Assembly (NCBI RefSeq): GCF_000293885.2
Contig: NZ_CP010945.1
Span: 5,600,001-5,664,000 of the forward strand
Origin: Pseudomonas fluorescens NCIMB 11764
GTDB lineage: Bacteria; Pseudomonadota; Gammaproteobacteria; Pseudomonadales; Pseudomonadaceae
DNA: 64,000 nt
Direction: 5' to 3'
The position numbers and the translations under genes are program-made. The stretch's first letter is position 1. Each line of letters begins with the position of its first letter. Below, one piece after another: positions 35,632 through 47,102 of this stretch. Under the pieces are notes generated by a model. It saw nothing but the letters and a program-made list of their open reading frames with translations, did not search any database and was not told the DNA's origin.

Positions 35632-36006
35632 TCAAAGTTTGGTCAAGGACAGGCCAGCCCAGGTGGCGAGCAGCCCGCCGAATACGCTGATGGCAGCATA
35701 GCCCAGGGCCAGTGGCACTTGCCCGCTTTCCAGCAGGCGCACCGTATCCAGTGAAAAGGATGAAAAAGTCGTCAGGCCCCCGAGGAAACCGACAATCAGC
35801 CCGGCGCGCACTTCGAAAGGCACTTCCGGGCGAATCAGAAACAGACCGTATAGAACGCCGATCAGCAAACAGCCGACGATATTAACGGCCAGCGTCGCGG
35901 TATAGAAGTGCCGCGGCCAATTAGCGTTGACCCAATTACCGGCGGCAAAGCGCAACAGTGTGCCGGCGACACCGCCGACGGAAACCGCAACGATCAATGG
36001 AAGCAC
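35632..36006 (-). CDS. crcB: Fluoride-specific channel CrcB/Fluc
   Basis: 124 residues from a GTG at 36006 that overlaps the rarA TAG by one base. Four transmembrane segments and the signature [16 protein letters not shown], which forms the fluoride pore in the dual-topology dimer. It exports fluoride. There is no visible fluoride riboswitch here, since the gene is inside an operon. It lies between rarA and serS. Confidence 0.96.
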   Translation of the reverse strand: MLPLIVAVSVGGVAGTLLRFAAGNWVNANWPRHFYTATLAVNIVGCLLIGVLYGLFLIRPEVPFEVRAGLIVGFLGGLTTFSSFSLDTVRLLESGQVPLALGYAAISVFGGLLATWAGLSLTKL

Positions 36007-37328
36007 TATTTTCTCCTTTGCCGGGGGCTGAGACGGTCCAGTTGCGCAAGGTGATTGAGCTTTTCGCCGATCTTCAGCTCCAGGCCACGGGGCACTGGCT
36101 GATAGAACGGTTGTGGTTCAAGCTCTTCGGGGAAGTAATCTTCGCCGGCAGCGTAGGCGTCCGGTTCATCGTGGGCATATCGATATTCATCGCCGTAACC
36201 GAGTTGCTTCATCAGCTTGGTCGGCGCGTTGCGCAGGTGCAACGGCACTTCGAGCGAGCCATGTTCGGTGGCGCTGCGCATGGCCGCCTTGAAGCCCATG
36301 TACACCGCGTTGCTTTTCGGCGCGCAAGCCAGGTAAGTGATGGCCTGGGCCACCGCCAGTTCACCTTCCGGACTGCCGAGGCGCTCCTGCACTTCCCACG
36401 CCGCCAGGCACAGGCTCAGGGCGCGGGGGTCGGCATTGCCGATGTCTTCGCTGGCCATGCGCACCACGCGCCGGGCGAGGTACAGCGGATCACAACCGCC
36501 GTCGATCATCCGCGCGAACCAGTACAACGCGCCATCGGGATTGGAGCCGCGTACCGATTTATGCAGCGCGGAAATCTGGTCGTAGAACGCTTCGCCGCCC
36601 TTGTCGAACCGCCGACGGGTGTCGCCGAGCAGACTTTGCAGCAGATCGACGCCGATTTCACTGTTGTCTTCGGCGAGATCCGAGGCGTTTTCCAACAGAT
36701 TGAGCAGGCGCCGGCCATCACCATCGGCGGCAGACAACAGCATCTGGAAACCTTCATCGCTGAGGGTCAGTTGCCGTTTGCCCAGGCCACGCTCTTCGGT
36801 CAGCGCGCGGTGCACCAGCTTGCGCAGGGCTGCATCGTCGAGGCTTTTGAGCACATAGACGCGGGCTCGGGAGAGCAACGCATTGTTGAGCTCGAATGAG
36901 GGGTTTTCCGTGGTCGCGCCGATGAAAATCAGCGTGCCGTCTTCAACGTACGGCAGAAACGCATCCTGCTGCGACTTGTTGAAACGATGCACTTCATCGA
37001 CGAACAGGATGGTGCGCTTGCCATACTGTCCGGCTTGCTGCTTGGCGATTTCCACCGCCTGGCGGATTTCCTTCACACCAGCCAGGACTGCCGAGACCGT
37101 TTCGAAGTGCGCATCCGAGACTTCCGCGAGCAGCCGCGCCAGCGTGGTTTTACCCACGCCCGGCGGCCCCCAGAAAATCATCGAGTGCAGGGCACCCTGC
37201 TCGAGCGCTTCGCGCAATGGCTTGCCGCGAGCGAGCACGTGTTCCTGACCGACGTACTCATCCAGATTGGCCGCGCGCAAACGGGCGGCCAAGGGCTGGG
37301 AGATCGGGGCGCTGCGAAACAGGTCCAT
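36006..37328 (-). CDS. rarA: Replication-associated recombination ATPase RarA (MgsA)
   Basis: 440 residues from the ATG at 37328; a GTG just upstream is possible. AAA+ core: Walker [16 protein letters not shown], Walker [12 protein letters not shown], sensor 1 [12 protein letters not shown]. It is related to RuvB and DnaX and acts at stalled replication forks. Its C-terminal domain contains the [26 protein letters not shown] stretch conserved in the family. It is first of the serS-cysG operon and separated from lolA by a 137-bp composite REP element. Confidence 0.97.
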   Translation of the reverse strand: MDLFRSAPISQPLAARLRAANLDEYVGQEHVLARGKPLREALEQGALHSMIFWGPPGVGKTTLARLLAEVSDAHFETVSAVLAGVKEIRQAVEIAKQQAGQYGKRTILFVDEVHRFNKSQQDAFLPYVEDGTLIFIGATTENPSFELNNALLSRARVYVLKSLDDAALRKLVHRALTEERGLGKRQLTLSDEGFQMLLSAADGDGRRLLNLLENASDLAEDNSEIGVDLLQSLLGDTRRRFDKGGEAFYDQISALHKSVRGSNPDGALYWFARMIDGGCDPLYLARRVVRMASEDIGNADPRALSLCLAAWEVQERLGSPEGELAVAQAITYLACAPKSNAVYMGFKAAMRSATEHGSLEVPLHLRNAPTKLMKQLGYGDEYRYAHDEPDAYAAGEDYFPEELEPQPFYQPVPRGLELKIGEKLNHLAQLDRLSPRQRRK

Positions 37329-37380
37329 CACGTACGTTTAAAACCTCGGTTAAGTACAACGCTCTCAAGCCTGCCGGAAA

Positions 37381-37517
37381 CCTGTGGCGAGGGGATTTAT
37401 CCCCGTTCGGCTGCGCAGCAGTCGCGAAATCATTGCATGCAGTATTCCTGATACACCGCACTGGCAGATCTGGGGCCGCTTCGCGGCCCAACGGGGATAA
37501 ATCCCCTCGCCACAAAG
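37381..37517. repeat. Composite REP element with two REP arms
   Basis: TGTGGCGAGGGGATTTATCCCCGTT on the left; GCTGCGCAGC; ATTGCATGCA and CCTGATACA in the middle; GGGGCCGCTTCGCGGCCCAACGGGGATAAATCCCCTCGCCACA on the right. The ends are inverted copies of each other. Sits between rarA and lolA. Confidence 0.9.
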
Positions 37518-37540
37518 GCTGACCCCGCAGGCTCTGCGTT

Positions 37541-38164
37541 TTACTCTTGAATGACGTCCGCACCTTTAGGAATGTCGAACTTGAATTTCGACGCAGGGAT
37601 CGGCTCGTTGGCCTTCACGCCGGTAAACAGGATGTTGGTGCGCTGACCGACGCTGTCGATCAGTTGCATGTCATTGACCAGGCCATTGCGGAACGACAGG
37701 CGCAGGCTGTCGAACAGGGTGTCCTTGGTTTTCGGCTTCAAGGTGAAGTCGATCACGCCGCCGGCTTCCTTGGCGCTGATGGCGAAGCTCTCGCTGATCT
37801 TGGACACATCACCGGACAGCAGCAACGCCGGCGTCTGGCTCAGGCGCAGGTCGAGGGTCTTGATGGTGGCCTGCTCCAGGTCCGGATCCCACAGTGTCAC
37901 CTTCTTGCCGTCGGAAACCACGACCTGCTCGGCGGGCGCATCGGTATGCCAGTAAAACAGGCCCGGGCGCTGCAGAGACATTTCACCGGCCGTTTCCTGC
38001 AATTGCGTGCCGCTGCCATCGAGGGTCAGCTGCGAGAAACGCGCGGTCAGGGTCTGGGATTTTTCCAACAGTTGGGTCAGACGCGCCACGTCCTTGTCAT
38101 CGGCGTGGGCCGAGAGCGTGGTCAAAGCCAGAACCGGCAGCAACAGCATGCGGATAAGACGCAT
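37541..38164 (-). CDS. lolA: Outer-membrane lipoprotein carrier LolA
   Basis: 207 residues from the ATG at 38164 (GAGGA 6 bp upstream), with a signal peptide [22 protein letters not shown]. The mature protein shows the LolA beta-barrel pattern: [53 protein letters not shown]. It carries lipoproteins across the periplasm from LolCDE to LolB. It follows ftsK by 65 bp in the same direction, a conserved pairing. Confidence 0.97.
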   Translation of the reverse strand: MRLIRMLLLPVLALTTLSAHADDKDVARLTQLLEKSQTLTARFSQLTLDGSGTQLQETAGEMSLQRPGLFYWHTDAPAEQVVVSDGKKVTLWDPDLEQATIKTLDLRLSQTPALLLSGDVSKISESFAISAKEAGGVIDFTLKPKTKDTLFDSLRLSFRNGLVNDMQLIDSVGQRTNILFTGVKANEPIPASKFKFDIPKGADVIQE

Positions 38165-38229
38165 GGGAGTCCTCATAACATTCGTGGGAGTTCGGGCGGC
38201 GCGTTACTGCGCCATCCTTTCAAATCAAA

Positions 38230-40638
38230 TCAGTCGCGTACCGGGCCAGGGGCCAGGACTTCACGCGAGCCGTTGGTGTTCATGGATGTCACGACCCCGG
38301 CCATTTCCATGGCTTCGATCATGCGTGCGGCGCGGTTGTAGCCGATTTTCAGCTTGCGCTGAACCGCGGAGATCGACGCGCGACGGCTTTCCAGCACGAA
38401 CTGCACCGCTTCGTCGTACAGCGCATCGGTTTCGGCATCGTCATCACCGCCGCCACCGCCATTCTCAAAGCCGCTGCCGGCCTCTTCGACACCCGCCAGG
38501 ATCTCGTCGTTGTATTCCGGCGCACCGCGCAGTTTCCAGGCTTCAACCACCCGGTGAACCTCGTCATCGGACACGAACGCACCGTGAACCCGAATCGGCA
38601 GACTGGTGCCTGGCGGCATGTAGAGCATGTCACCGTGGCCCAACAGTTGCTCGGCGCCGCCCTGGTCGATGATGGTCCGCGAGTCGATTTTGCTCGACAC
38701 CTGGAACGCCATGCGCGTCGGGATGTTCGCCTTGATCAGACCGGTGATCACGTCAACCGACGGACGCTGGGTCGCGAGGATCAAGTGGATACCGGCTGCA
38801 CGGGCCTTCTGGGCGATACGGGCAATGAGCTCTTCAACCTTCTTGCCGACGATCATCATCATGTCGGCAAACTCGTCGACGACCACAACGATGGTCGGCA
38901 GTTTGGTCAGCAGCGGCGCTTCGTCGTGAATGCTTTCGCGCTTGTACAAAGGATCGGTCAGCGGCGTTCCGGCGTCCTGGGCTTCCTTGACCTTGGCGTT
39001 GAAGCCCGACAGGTTGCGCACGCCCATCTTCGCCATCAGTTTGTAGCGACGCTCCATCTCCGCCACGCTCCAGCGCAGGGCGTTGGCCGCGTCCTTCATG
39101 TCGGTCACGACCGGGCACAGCAGGTGCGGAATGCCTTCGTAGATCGACAGCTCGAGCATTTTCGGGTCGATCATGATCAGCTTGGCGTCTTCCGGGCCGG
39201 ACTTGAACAGGATCGACAGGATCATCGCGTTCACACCCACCGATTTACCGGAACCGGTCGTACCGGCCACCAGTAGGTGCGGCATTTTCGCCAGGTCGGT
39301 GATGACCGGCTTGCCGCCGATGTCGTGGCCCAGGGCCAGGGTCACCGGGGATTTGAAGTTGTCGTACTCAGGGGTCGACAGCACTTCGGAGAAGCGCACA
39401 ATCTGCCGGTCTTCGTTCGGAATCTCGATACCGACGGTGGTCTTGCCCGGAATCACTTCCACCACCCGCACGCTGGTCACGGCCAGGGAACGGGCGAGGT
39501 CTTTCGCCAGGTTGGCGATACGGCTGACCTTGACCCCGGCCGCAGGCTGGATTTCGTAACGGGTAATCACCGGCCCCGGGTGAATCGAATCCACCGAGAC
39601 TTCGACACCGAATTCCTTGAGCTTGATTTCCAGCAAATGGCCGACGGCGGCCAGGGACTCAGGCGAGTAATTGAGTTGTTTCTTTTCTGCGGGATCGAGA
39701 ATCGAGATCGGCGGCAAGGTGCCTTCGACGGCACTGTCGACGAACAGCGGCGCCTGTTTCTCTTTTTCCACGCGTTTGCTCGGCGCGGCGGGTTTCGGCG
39801 GCGCAGGGGCAATCACGGGCGGCACCTGCTTCTCGCGGTCCGACATGTGCTTGCTCAGGGCCTGCTCGCGCTCGATCAGGCGTTCCTTGACCTTGGCCTG
39901 CTCGCGCTTGTCGGTAACGGTCGGCGCGACCACGTCATGCACGCGATCGTCGACTTCACGCAACTGTGCCACCAGTTGCTTGCGTTCGACACGGGCGGCC
40001 CACCAGCGATTGGCCGCGCCCTGGAACAGTTCGAACAGGTCGAGGGTGATCTTGCCGGTGACGTCCATCACCTTGAACCACGACAGGTCGGTGAACACCG
40101 TCAGGCCGAACAGGAACAGGGCGATGAACAGCAACGTGCTGCCCTGAATGTTCAGCGCGTTCCTGGCCAGGTCGCCAAGGCTTTCACCCAGCGCACCGCC
40201 CGCACCGGCCGGCAGACCGGTCGCGGCGTGGAAATGGATGTGCGCGAGCGCAGCGCCCGACAGCACCAGGAACACCAGACCGATCAGGCGCCAGGAGAAC
40301 AGCCAGCCGCTCCACTGCCACGGCTCGTGGCGTTGACGGAAGATCTGCCACGCCTTGATCGCCAGCAACAACGGGAAGATATAAGCGAAGTAACCCAGCA
40401 CCATGAACAGGATGTCGGCGCTGTAGGAGCCGACCGGGCCGCCGAAGTTCTGAACATCGTCGATCTTGCTGTTATGGCTCCAGCCCGGATCGTCCTTGCC
40501 GTAAGTCAACAAGGCCATCATCAGGAACAGGCACAAGCCGCCGATGGCGATCAATGCACCTTCCTTGAGTCGGTAGTGCAAATGCTGGCGCCAAAGCGGA
40601 ACGACGGCTGGTTTAGGTGCTGCGGTGGATTTCTTCAA
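38230..40638 (-). CDS. ftsK: DNA translocase FtsK
   Basis: 802 residues from a TTG at 40638 (L-M-K-K-S...); no ATG precedes the conserved N-terminus. Four N-terminal membrane helices (residues about 25-190) anchor it at the division septum; a charged linker of about 100 residues ([17 protein letters not shown]...) follows; then the motor domain with Walker [15 protein letters not shown] and Walker [13 protein letters not shown]. The C-terminal winged-helix gamma domain ([21 protein letters not shown]) reads KOPS and activates XerCD. It coordinates chromosome dimer resolution with division. It is divergent from trxB. Confidence 0.97.
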   Translation of the reverse strand: MKKSTAAPKPAVVPLWRQHLHYRLKEGALIAIGGLCLFLMMALLTYGKDDPGWSHNSKIDDVQNFGGPVGSYSADILFMVLGYFAYIFPLLLAIKAWQIFRQRHEPWQWSGWLFSWRLIGLVFLVLSGAALAHIHFHAATGLPAGAGGALGESLGDLARNALNIQGSTLLFIALFLFGLTVFTDLSWFKVMDVTGKITLDLFELFQGAANRWWAARVERKQLVAQLREVDDRVHDVVAPTVTDKREQAKVKERLIEREQALSKHMSDREKQVPPVIAPAPPKPAAPSKRVEKEKQAPLFVDSAVEGTLPPISILDPAEKKQLNYSPESLAAVGHLLEIKLKEFGVEVSVDSIHPGPVITRYEIQPAAGVKVSRIANLAKDLARSLAVTSVRVVEVIPGKTTVGIEIPNEDRQIVRFSEVLSTPEYDNFKSPVTLALGHDIGGKPVITDLAKMPHLLVAGTTGSGKSVGVNAMILSILFKSGPEDAKLIMIDPKMLELSIYEGIPHLLCPVVTDMKDAANALRWSVAEMERRYKLMAKMGVRNLSGFNAKVKEAQDAGTPLTDPLYKRESIHDEAPLLTKLPTIVVVVDEFADMMMIVGKKVEELIARIAQKARAAGIHLILATQRPSVDVITGLIKANIPTRMAFQVSSKIDSRTIIDQGGAEQLLGHGDMLYMPPGTSLPIRVHGAFVSDDEVHRVVEAWKLRGAPEYNDEILAGVEEAGSGFENGGGGGDDDAETDALYDEAVQFVLESRRASISAVQRKLKIGYNRAARMIEAMEMAGVVTSMNTNGSREVLAPGPVRD

Positions 40639-40911
40639 AACGCTTCTTTTCCTGCGCCTTTGGCGCGTCCATCTGTTGAATGACTATAAAAAACTGCCCA
40701 ATCCAGGCAGGTAAAAAAGTTAACAGGCGCAACTGGGACTACTTTTAACACTGCACTCCGGTTTTTATAAACACGGTGCGCACTGAATATTCAAGTGACC
40801 GGCACGCATTGTACGGGTTTGTTCGTACGATGCCATGCTGGCAGGCCATGGATCAGCATAGCCAACGGCGCGTACCTGCGATTCAATTTGAGCACGCATT
40901 CTCTTTTGTGA

Positions 40912-41892
<981 letters not shown>

Positions 41893-41956
41893 CGGCAAAC
41901 TTCACGGTGGGCGCACCTGCCCACCACTGCCCTCCCCTTCTGTAAGCCCGGATGCC

Positions 41957-42637
41957 ATGCTGACTTGGTTACAACGCAACACCCTGACGTTCCCGCCGCT
42001 GGAAAAAGCCATGCGCGATCCCAACGGATTGCTGGCTGCGGGCGGCGATCTGTCCGCCGATCGTCTGATTCAGGCTTATCGCCACGGTTGTTTTCCCTGG
42101 TTCTCGGAAGGCCAGCCGATTCTCTGGTGGTCGCCGGATCCGCGTACCGTGCTGTTTCCCGACGAACTGCATGTCTCGCGCAGCCTGAACAAGCTGCTGC
42201 GCCAGCAACGCTATCAGGTGACCTTCGATCAGGATTTTGCCGCGGTCATCCGCGCGTGCGCCGCACCCCGGGATTACGCCGACGGAACCTGGATCACCGA
42301 GGCCATGCAGAACGCCTACCTCGCACTGCACCAGCGTGGCTACGCGCATTCGGTTGAGGTCTGGGACCAGGGTGAACTGGTCGGCGGGCTGTATGGATTA
42401 GCGATGGGCCAGCTGTTTTTCGGCGAGTCCATGTTCAGCCGCGCCGACAATGCCTCCAAATTTGGCTTTGCCACCCTGGTCAAACATCTGAAAGACTCGG
42501 GTTTCGTGCTGATCGATTGCCAGATGCCCACCGACCATTTGCACAGCCTGGGCGCCCGGGCCATTCCGCGTCGCGAGTTTGCCCGCTACCTGACGCAGCA
42601 TCTGGATCAGCCCAACCGCGCCAGCTGGGTTTGCTGA
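41957..42637 (+). CDS. aat: Leucyl/phenylalanyl-tRNA-protein transferase
   Basis: 226 residues. [20 protein letters not shown] is the family start; [26 protein letters not shown] and [15 protein letters not shown] are conserved, and RREFARYL is near the end. It adds leucine or phenylalanine from aminoacyl-tRNA to proteins with N-terminal Lys or Arg, creating N-degrons recognised by ClpS. It is 58 bp before bpt and close to clpSA, forming an N-degron locus. Confidence 0.96.
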   Translation: MLTWLQRNTLTFPPLEKAMRDPNGLLAAGGDLSADRLIQAYRHGCFPWFSEGQPILWWSPDPRTVLFPDELHVSRSLNKLLRQQRYQVTFDQDFAAVIRACAAPRDYADGTWITEAMQNAYLALHQRGYAHSVEVWDQGELVGGLYGLAMGQLFFGESMFSRADNASKFGFATLVKHLKDSGFVLIDCQMPTDHLHSLGARAIPRREFARYLTQHLDQPNRASWVC

Positions 42638-42694
42638 GCGACTTTTGCGCCGGTGGCTTACACTTAATTCAAAGCTTATCCCCGAGGGTTGATC

Positions 42695-43402
42695 ATGACC
42701 GAGTTGGCGCGTTTGAAGTTTTATGCCACTCAGCCCCACTCTTGCAGTTATCTGCCCGAGGAGCAGGCCACGACCTTGTTCCTCGACCCTAGCCAGCCCA
42801 TGGATGTGCATGTCTATGCAGACCTGTCTGAAATGGGTTTCCGCCGCAGCGGCGATCATCTTTACCGGCCTCATTGCCAGAATTGCAATGCGTGTGTGCC
42901 GGCGCGCATTCCCGTGGCGCAATTTACGCCCAACCGTCAGCAGAAACGCATTTTCAAGCGCAACGCCGACTTGCAGGTACGTCCCGCCAAACCCAAGTTC
43001 AGCGAAGAATACTTCGACCTGTACCAGCGCTACATCGAACAGCGGCATGCCGACGGCGACATGTACCCGCCGAGCCGTGACCAGTTCTCGACGTTCCTGG
43101 TGCGTGACCTGCCGTTTTCCCGTTTCTACGAATTTCGCCTGGATGGCCAACTGTTGGCGGTGGCCGTGACCGACTTGCTGCCGAACGGTCTGTCGGCGGT
43201 CTACACCTTCTACGAACCCTCTGAGGAACGACGCAGCCTGGGGCGCTATGCGATCCTCTGGCAAATCGCCGAAGCCCAGCGGCTGCAGCTGGAAGCGGTT
43301 TACCTGGGCTACTGGATCAAAAACTGCAAAAAGATGAGCTACAAGACCCAATATCGCCCCATCGAACTGCTGATTAATCAGCGCTGGGTCATCCTGAACT
43401 AG
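42695..43402 (+). CDS. bpt: Aspartate/glutamate leucyltransferase
   Basis: 235 residues from ATG 42695 (GAGGG upstream). Family motifs: [38 protein letters not shown] with the cysteine set, and [20 protein letters not shown]. It transfers leucine to proteins with N-terminal Asp or Glu, feeding the ClpS/ClpAP N-degron pathway. It was formerly named Ate. It lies 58 bp downstream of aat and upstream of infA. Confidence 0.96.
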
Positions 43403-43408
43403 AACCCC

Positions 43409-43438
43409 TTGGCTTAAACCCCATTTTTCGGGCACAAT
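43409..43438 (+). promoter_or_regulatory. Candidate infA promoter
   Basis: TTGGCT (43409) and CACAAT (43433) spaced by 18 bp, 65 bp before the infA start. Weak -10 match, so only a candidate. Confidence 0.4.
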
Positions 43439-43502
43439 GCACGCCGCTTTTGCCTGGCGCAGTTGCACCGGGCCATTCATTGGACACCGAGGGCTTTACT
43501 GC

Positions 43503-43721
43503 ATGTCGAAAGAAGACAGCTTCGAAATGGAAGGCACTGTCGTCGACACCCTGCCCAACACCATGTTTCGCGTGGAGTTGGAAAATGGGCACGTCGTAAC
43601 CGCGCATATCTCCGGCAAGATGCGCAAGAACTACATTCGTATTCTTACCGGTGACAAAGTGCGCGTCGAGCTGACGCCCTATGACTTGAGCAAAGGGCGC
43701 ATCACTTACCGCGCTCGCTAA
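43503..43721 (+). CDS. infA: Translation initiation factor IF-1
   Basis: 72 residues, the exact family length. The single S1/OB fold reads [56 protein letters not shown]. It binds the ribosomal A-site with IF2 and IF3 to form the initiation complex. Its own promoter appears to be close upstream, and a strong terminator follows the gene. Confidence 0.98.
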
Positions 43722-43734
43722 TCAAGTCAATACA

Positions 43735-43763
43735 AGACGCCCGGCTTATGCCGGGCGTTTTTG
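43735..43763 (+). terminator. infA terminator
   Basis: ACGCCCGGC-TTAT-GCCGGGCGTTTTTG: 9-bp stem, 4-base loop, T-run; 14 bp after the stop. Confidence 0.95.
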
Positions 43764-43819
43764 TTTGTCCGGGATTTGACGAATTACCCATGCAGGGCAG
43801 CGTACAAACTCCAGACAGC

Positions 43820-43847
43820 AAAAAGGCGCCTTTCGGCGCCTTTTGCT
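43820..43847 (-). terminator. clpA terminator (bidirectional shape)
   Basis: AAAAGGCGCC-TTTC-GGCGCCTTTTGC; on the minus strand it reads CAAAAGGCGCCGAAAGGCGCCTTTTT, ending 17 bp after the clpA stop. Confidence 0.93.
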
Positions 43848-43863
43848 TTATTGCGATTGAACG

Positions 43864-46134
43864 TCAGGCCATTTCCGCCGTGGTTTCGAACTCGAAGGTC
43901 AGCTCGCCGTCCTTCAGATCGATATGCACCACACCGCCATGGTCGGCCAGTTCGCCAAAGAGGATCTCTTCCGCCAGCGGACGCTTGATCTTGTCCTGGA
44001 TCAAACGCGCCATTGGTCGAGCGCCCATTGCCGAGTCGTAGCCACCCGCCGCCAGCCAGCTGCGCGCCGCATCGCTCACTTCCAGCTGCACGCGCTTGTC
44101 TTCCAGCTGCGCCTGAAGCTCGGTAAGGAACTTGTCCACCACGCTTTTGATGACCTCATGGCTGAGGCGACCAAACTGGATAATGGTGTCCAGACGGTTA
44201 CGGAACTCCGGCGTGAAGCTCTTCTTGATCACTTCCATCGCATCGGACGAGTGGTCCTGATGGGTGAAACCGATCGAAGCACGCGCTGCGGTTTCGGCAC
44301 CGGCGTTGGTCGTCATGATGACGATCACGTTACGGAAGTCCGCCTTGCGCCCGTTGTTATCGGTCAGCGTACCGTGGTCCATGACCTGCAGCAGCAGGTT
44401 GAAGACTTCCGGATGCGCCTTCTCGATCTCATCGAGCAACAGCACGCAGTGAGGCTGCTTGGTGATCGCTTCGGTCAGCAGACCGCCCTGATCAAACCCG
44501 ACATAGCCAGGAGGCGCACCGATCAGACGCGATACGGTGTGGCGCTCCATGTACTCGGACATGTCGAAACGAACCAGTTCGATACCCAACGCCTTGGCCA
44601 ACTGACGCGCCGCTTCGGTTTTACCGACACCGGTCGGGCCTGCGAACAGGAACGAACCGACAGGCTTGTCTGGCGACTTGAGGCCGGCACGTGACAGTTT
44701 GATCGCAGTCGACAGCGAGTCGATTGCGGCATCCTGACCAAACACCGTCAGCTTCAGGTCACGCTCAAGGTTACGCAGCAGTTCTTTATCGGAACTGGTG
44801 ACGTGCTTAGGCGGAATTCGCGCGATTTTCGCGACGATGTCCTCGACCTGAGGCACTTCGATGCGTTTCACGCGTTTCTCGATCGGCTGCAGACGCTGGT
44901 AGGCACCCGCCTCGTCGATGACGTCGATCGCCTTGTCCGGCATGTGCCGGTCATTGATGTAACGCGAGGCCAGTTCGGCAGCGGCGCGCAGGGCTTCATC
45001 ACTGTATTCGATATTGTGATGGAGCTCGAAACGCCCTTTCAGGCCGCGCAGGATGCCAATGGTGTCCTCCACCGAAGGCTCCGACACATCGACCTTCTGG
45101 AAGCGTCGTGCCAGGGCACGGTCCTTCTCGAAGATCCCGCGGAATTCCTGAAAGGTGGTCGAACCGATGCACCGGATATCACCGGACGACAGCAGCGGCT
45201 TGAGCAGGTTCGAGGCATCCATGACGCCACCGGACGCGGCACCCGCACCGATGATGGTGTGGATCTCGTCGATGAACAGGATCGCCTGCGGACGTTTTTT
45301 CAGCTCGTTGAGCAACGCCTTGAAGCGTTTCTCGAAATCGCCACGGTATTTGGTCCCGGCCAGCAAGGCCCCCAGATCGAGGGAATACACCACGCTGTTG
45401 GCCAGCAGATCCGGCACCTGGTTGTCGACAATGCGCTTGGCCAGGCCTTCGGCAATCGCGGTTTTACCCACGCCCGCCTCGCCCACCAGCAGCGGGTTGT
45501 TTTTTCGCCGACGCGCGAGGATCTGCGCGACACGCTCGACTTCGAGCTCACGACCGACCAGCGGATCGATACGGCCCTGGCGCGCGAGTTCGTTGAGGTT
45601 GCTGGCATAAGCATCCAGAGGATTGCCTGAGGAAGAAGACTCACCGCCCTCGTCGTCCTGCATATCTTGCTCACCTTCAGAGTGATCGCCATGCCCCGGC
45701 ACTTTGGAAATGCCGTGAGCGATGTAGTTGACGACATCGATGCGCGCAACGCTCTGCTGTTTCAGCAGGAACACTGCCTGACTCTCTTGCTCACTGAAGA
45801 TCGCAACCAGCACGTTGGCGCCAGTCACTTCGCGTTTGCCCGAGCTCTGTACGTGGAAAACAGCACGCTGCAGGACACGTTGAAAGCCCAGGGTTGGCTG
45901 GGTCTCGCGATCCTCGTCATGAACGGGGATCAACGGCGTAGTGGAGTCGATGAACTCCTGCAGATCATGCTTGAGTTTGTCGAGGTTTGCGCCGCAGGCA
46001 CGCAAAACGGTGGCGGCAGCCTCATTATCCAATAGGGCCAGCAGGAGATGTTCGACGGTCATGAACTCATGACGCTTCGAACGGGCTTCCTTGAAGGCAA
46101 GATTGAGGGTGACTTCGAGCTCGCGGTTTAACAT
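43864..46134 (-). CDS. clpA: ATP-dependent Clp protease ATPase subunit ClpA
   Basis: 756 residues. N-domain with two Clp_N repeats (LNRELEVTLNLAFKEARSKR), D1 AAA+ with GEAGVGKTAIAEG, D2 AAA+ with GPTGVGKTEAARQL. The ClpP-binding IGF loop (around ASIGFTHQDH) is present. It unfolds substrates for ClpP degradation; ClpS delivers N-degron proteins to it. GAGG lies upstream of the ATG. It is 30 bp downstream of clpS in one unit. Confidence 0.98.
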   Translation of the reverse strand: MLNRELEVTLNLAFKEARSKRHEFMTVEHLLLALLDNEAAATVLRACGANLDKLKHDLQEFIDSTTPLIPVHDEDRETQPTLGFQRVLQRAVFHVQSSGKREVTGANVLVAIFSEQESQAVFLLKQQSVARIDVVNYIAHGISKVPGHGDHSEGEQDMQDDEGGESSSSGNPLDAYASNLNELARQGRIDPLVGRELEVERVAQILARRRKNNPLLVGEAGVGKTAIAEGLAKRIVDNQVPDLLANSVVYSLDLGALLAGTKYRGDFEKRFKALLNELKKRPQAILFIDEIHTIIGAGAASGGVMDASNLLKPLLSSGDIRCIGSTTFQEFRGIFEKDRALARRFQKVDVSEPSVEDTIGILRGLKGRFELHHNIEYSDEALRAAAELASRYINDRHMPDKAIDVIDEAGAYQRLQPIEKRVKRIEVPQVEDIVAKIARIPPKHVTSSDKELLRNLERDLKLTVFGQDAAIDSLSTAIKLSRAGLKSPDKPVGSFLFAGPTGVGKTEAARQLAKALGIELVRFDMSEYMERHTVSRLIGAPPGYVGFDQGGLLTEAITKQPHCVLLLDEIEKAHPEVFNLLLQVMDHGTLTDNNGRKADFRNVIVIMTTNAGAETAARASIGFTHQDHSSDAMEVIKKSFTPEFRNRLDTIIQFGRLSHEVIKSVVDKFLTELQAQLEDKRVQLEVSDAARSWLAAGGYDSAMGARPMARLIQDKIKRPLAEEILFGELADHGGVVHIDLKDGELTFEFETTAEMA

Positions 46135-46164
46135 AGCTTCACCTCATACCCAAGTGGTCGGCGA

Positions 46165-46527
46165 TTAACCGTCCTTCTCGATTTCACAGAGTAGCGGATG
46201 CTGGCTTTCCCTGGCGTACTGGTTGACCTGCATGGCCTTGGTCTCGGCAATGTCGCGGGTAAACACTCCACATACTGCCCGCCCTTCTGTGTGGACGGCC
46301 AGCATGACCTTGGTCGCCAGCTCGCGATTCAGGTTAAAAAACACCTCGAGCACTTCGACGACGAAATCCATCGGTGTGTAGTCATCATTGAACAAAACCA
46401 CCTTGTACATCGGCGGCGCCTGTAAAGCAGGCTTGGCCTCCTGAACAGCAATGCCTGCGGAATCGTCGTCGTGTAAATCAGGGCGATCCTGATTGAATGT
46501 TAGTCGAATCTGGCTGATTGCATGCAT
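46165..46527 (-). CDS. clpS: ClpAP adaptor protein ClpS
   Basis: 120 residues. The N-terminal extension (about 40 residues, [13 protein letters not shown]) leads to the substrate-binding fold [22 protein letters not shown] and [18 protein letters not shown]. Family Asn and Asp ([10 protein letters not shown]) grip the N-terminal amino group of degrons. It redirects ClpAP toward Leu, Phe, Trp and Tyr N-termini. It is 30 bp upstream of clpA and divergent from cspD. Confidence 0.97.
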   Translation of the reverse strand: MHAISQIRLTFNQDRPDLHDDDSAGIAVQEAKPALQAPPMYKVVLFNDDYTPMDFVVEVLEVFFNLNRELATKVMLAVHTEGRAVCGVFTRDIAETKAMQVNQYARESQHPLLCEIEKDG

Positions 46528-46752
46528 GGAAAGAAAGGTTCGTCAGTTGTGCGAATACAGTAGTGGGGACGGTCATGAACGATTTCAACACCGACTGCCT
46601 GGTCACCTTGACTATCGGCAAAACGGTGTTACAACCAATAGAGCCCACAGTGGGTAAAAAAGGTCCGCGGAGTCAATCTTATTTACAGGATCTGACTGCG
46701 GATGTACGGGATGATACTCCAGTGATGGAGTCTGTTGCAGAGGGATATGAAC

Positions 46753-47040
46753 ATGGCAGTCGGTAAGGTGAAATGGTTCAACAATGCCAAGGGATTCGGT
46801 TTCATTAACACCGACGCCAGAGAAGGTCGTGACGAGGATGGTAAAGATATCGATTTCTTTGCCCATTATTCGGCCATTGAAATGGACGGCTACAAGACCC
46901 TCAAGGCCGGGCAAATTGTAAACTTCGAGATCATCCAGGGCCCCAAAGGATTGCACGCCGTCAAGATCACGGCAGCGCCGACTGAGCATGATCACGCCAA
47001 GCCCTCCCATCATGGCCACCATGAAAAGGTATCGAACTGA
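46753..47040 (+). CDS. cspD: Cold-shock-domain protein CspD with a His-rich tail
   Basis: 95 residues from ATG 46753 (AGAGGG 8 bp upstream). RNP1 and RNP2 motifs are KGFGFI and DFFAHYS; the domain ends near residue 73. The C-terminal tail (PTEHDHAKPSHHGHHEKVSN) has seven histidines in 20 residues, a feature not seen in ordinary Csp proteins and able in principle to bind metal. CspD inhibits replication in stationary-phase E. coli. It is divergent from clpS-clpA, a conserved arrangement. Confidence 0.95.
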   Translation: MAVGKVKWFNNAKGFGFINTDAREGRDEDGKDIDFFAHYSAIEMDGYKTLKAGQIVNFEIIQGPKGLHAVKITAAPTEHDHAKPSHHGHHEKVSN

Positions 47041-47061
47041 CGCGACCGGTCATCCAGTCAT

Positions 47062-47091
47062 AAAAAAACCGCCCGAAGGCGGTTTTTTTTG
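47062..47091. terminator. Shared terminator between cspD and icd
   Basis: AAAAAACCGCC-CGAA-GGCGGTTTTTTTT, U-rich both ways, lying between the convergent cspD and icd stops. Confidence 0.95.
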
Positions 47092-47102
47092 TGCCGACTC
47101 GC

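Noticed and set aside
36004..36010. Fluoride riboswitch for crcB
   Set aside because: crcB starts inside the rarA stop codon, leaving no untranslated leader.
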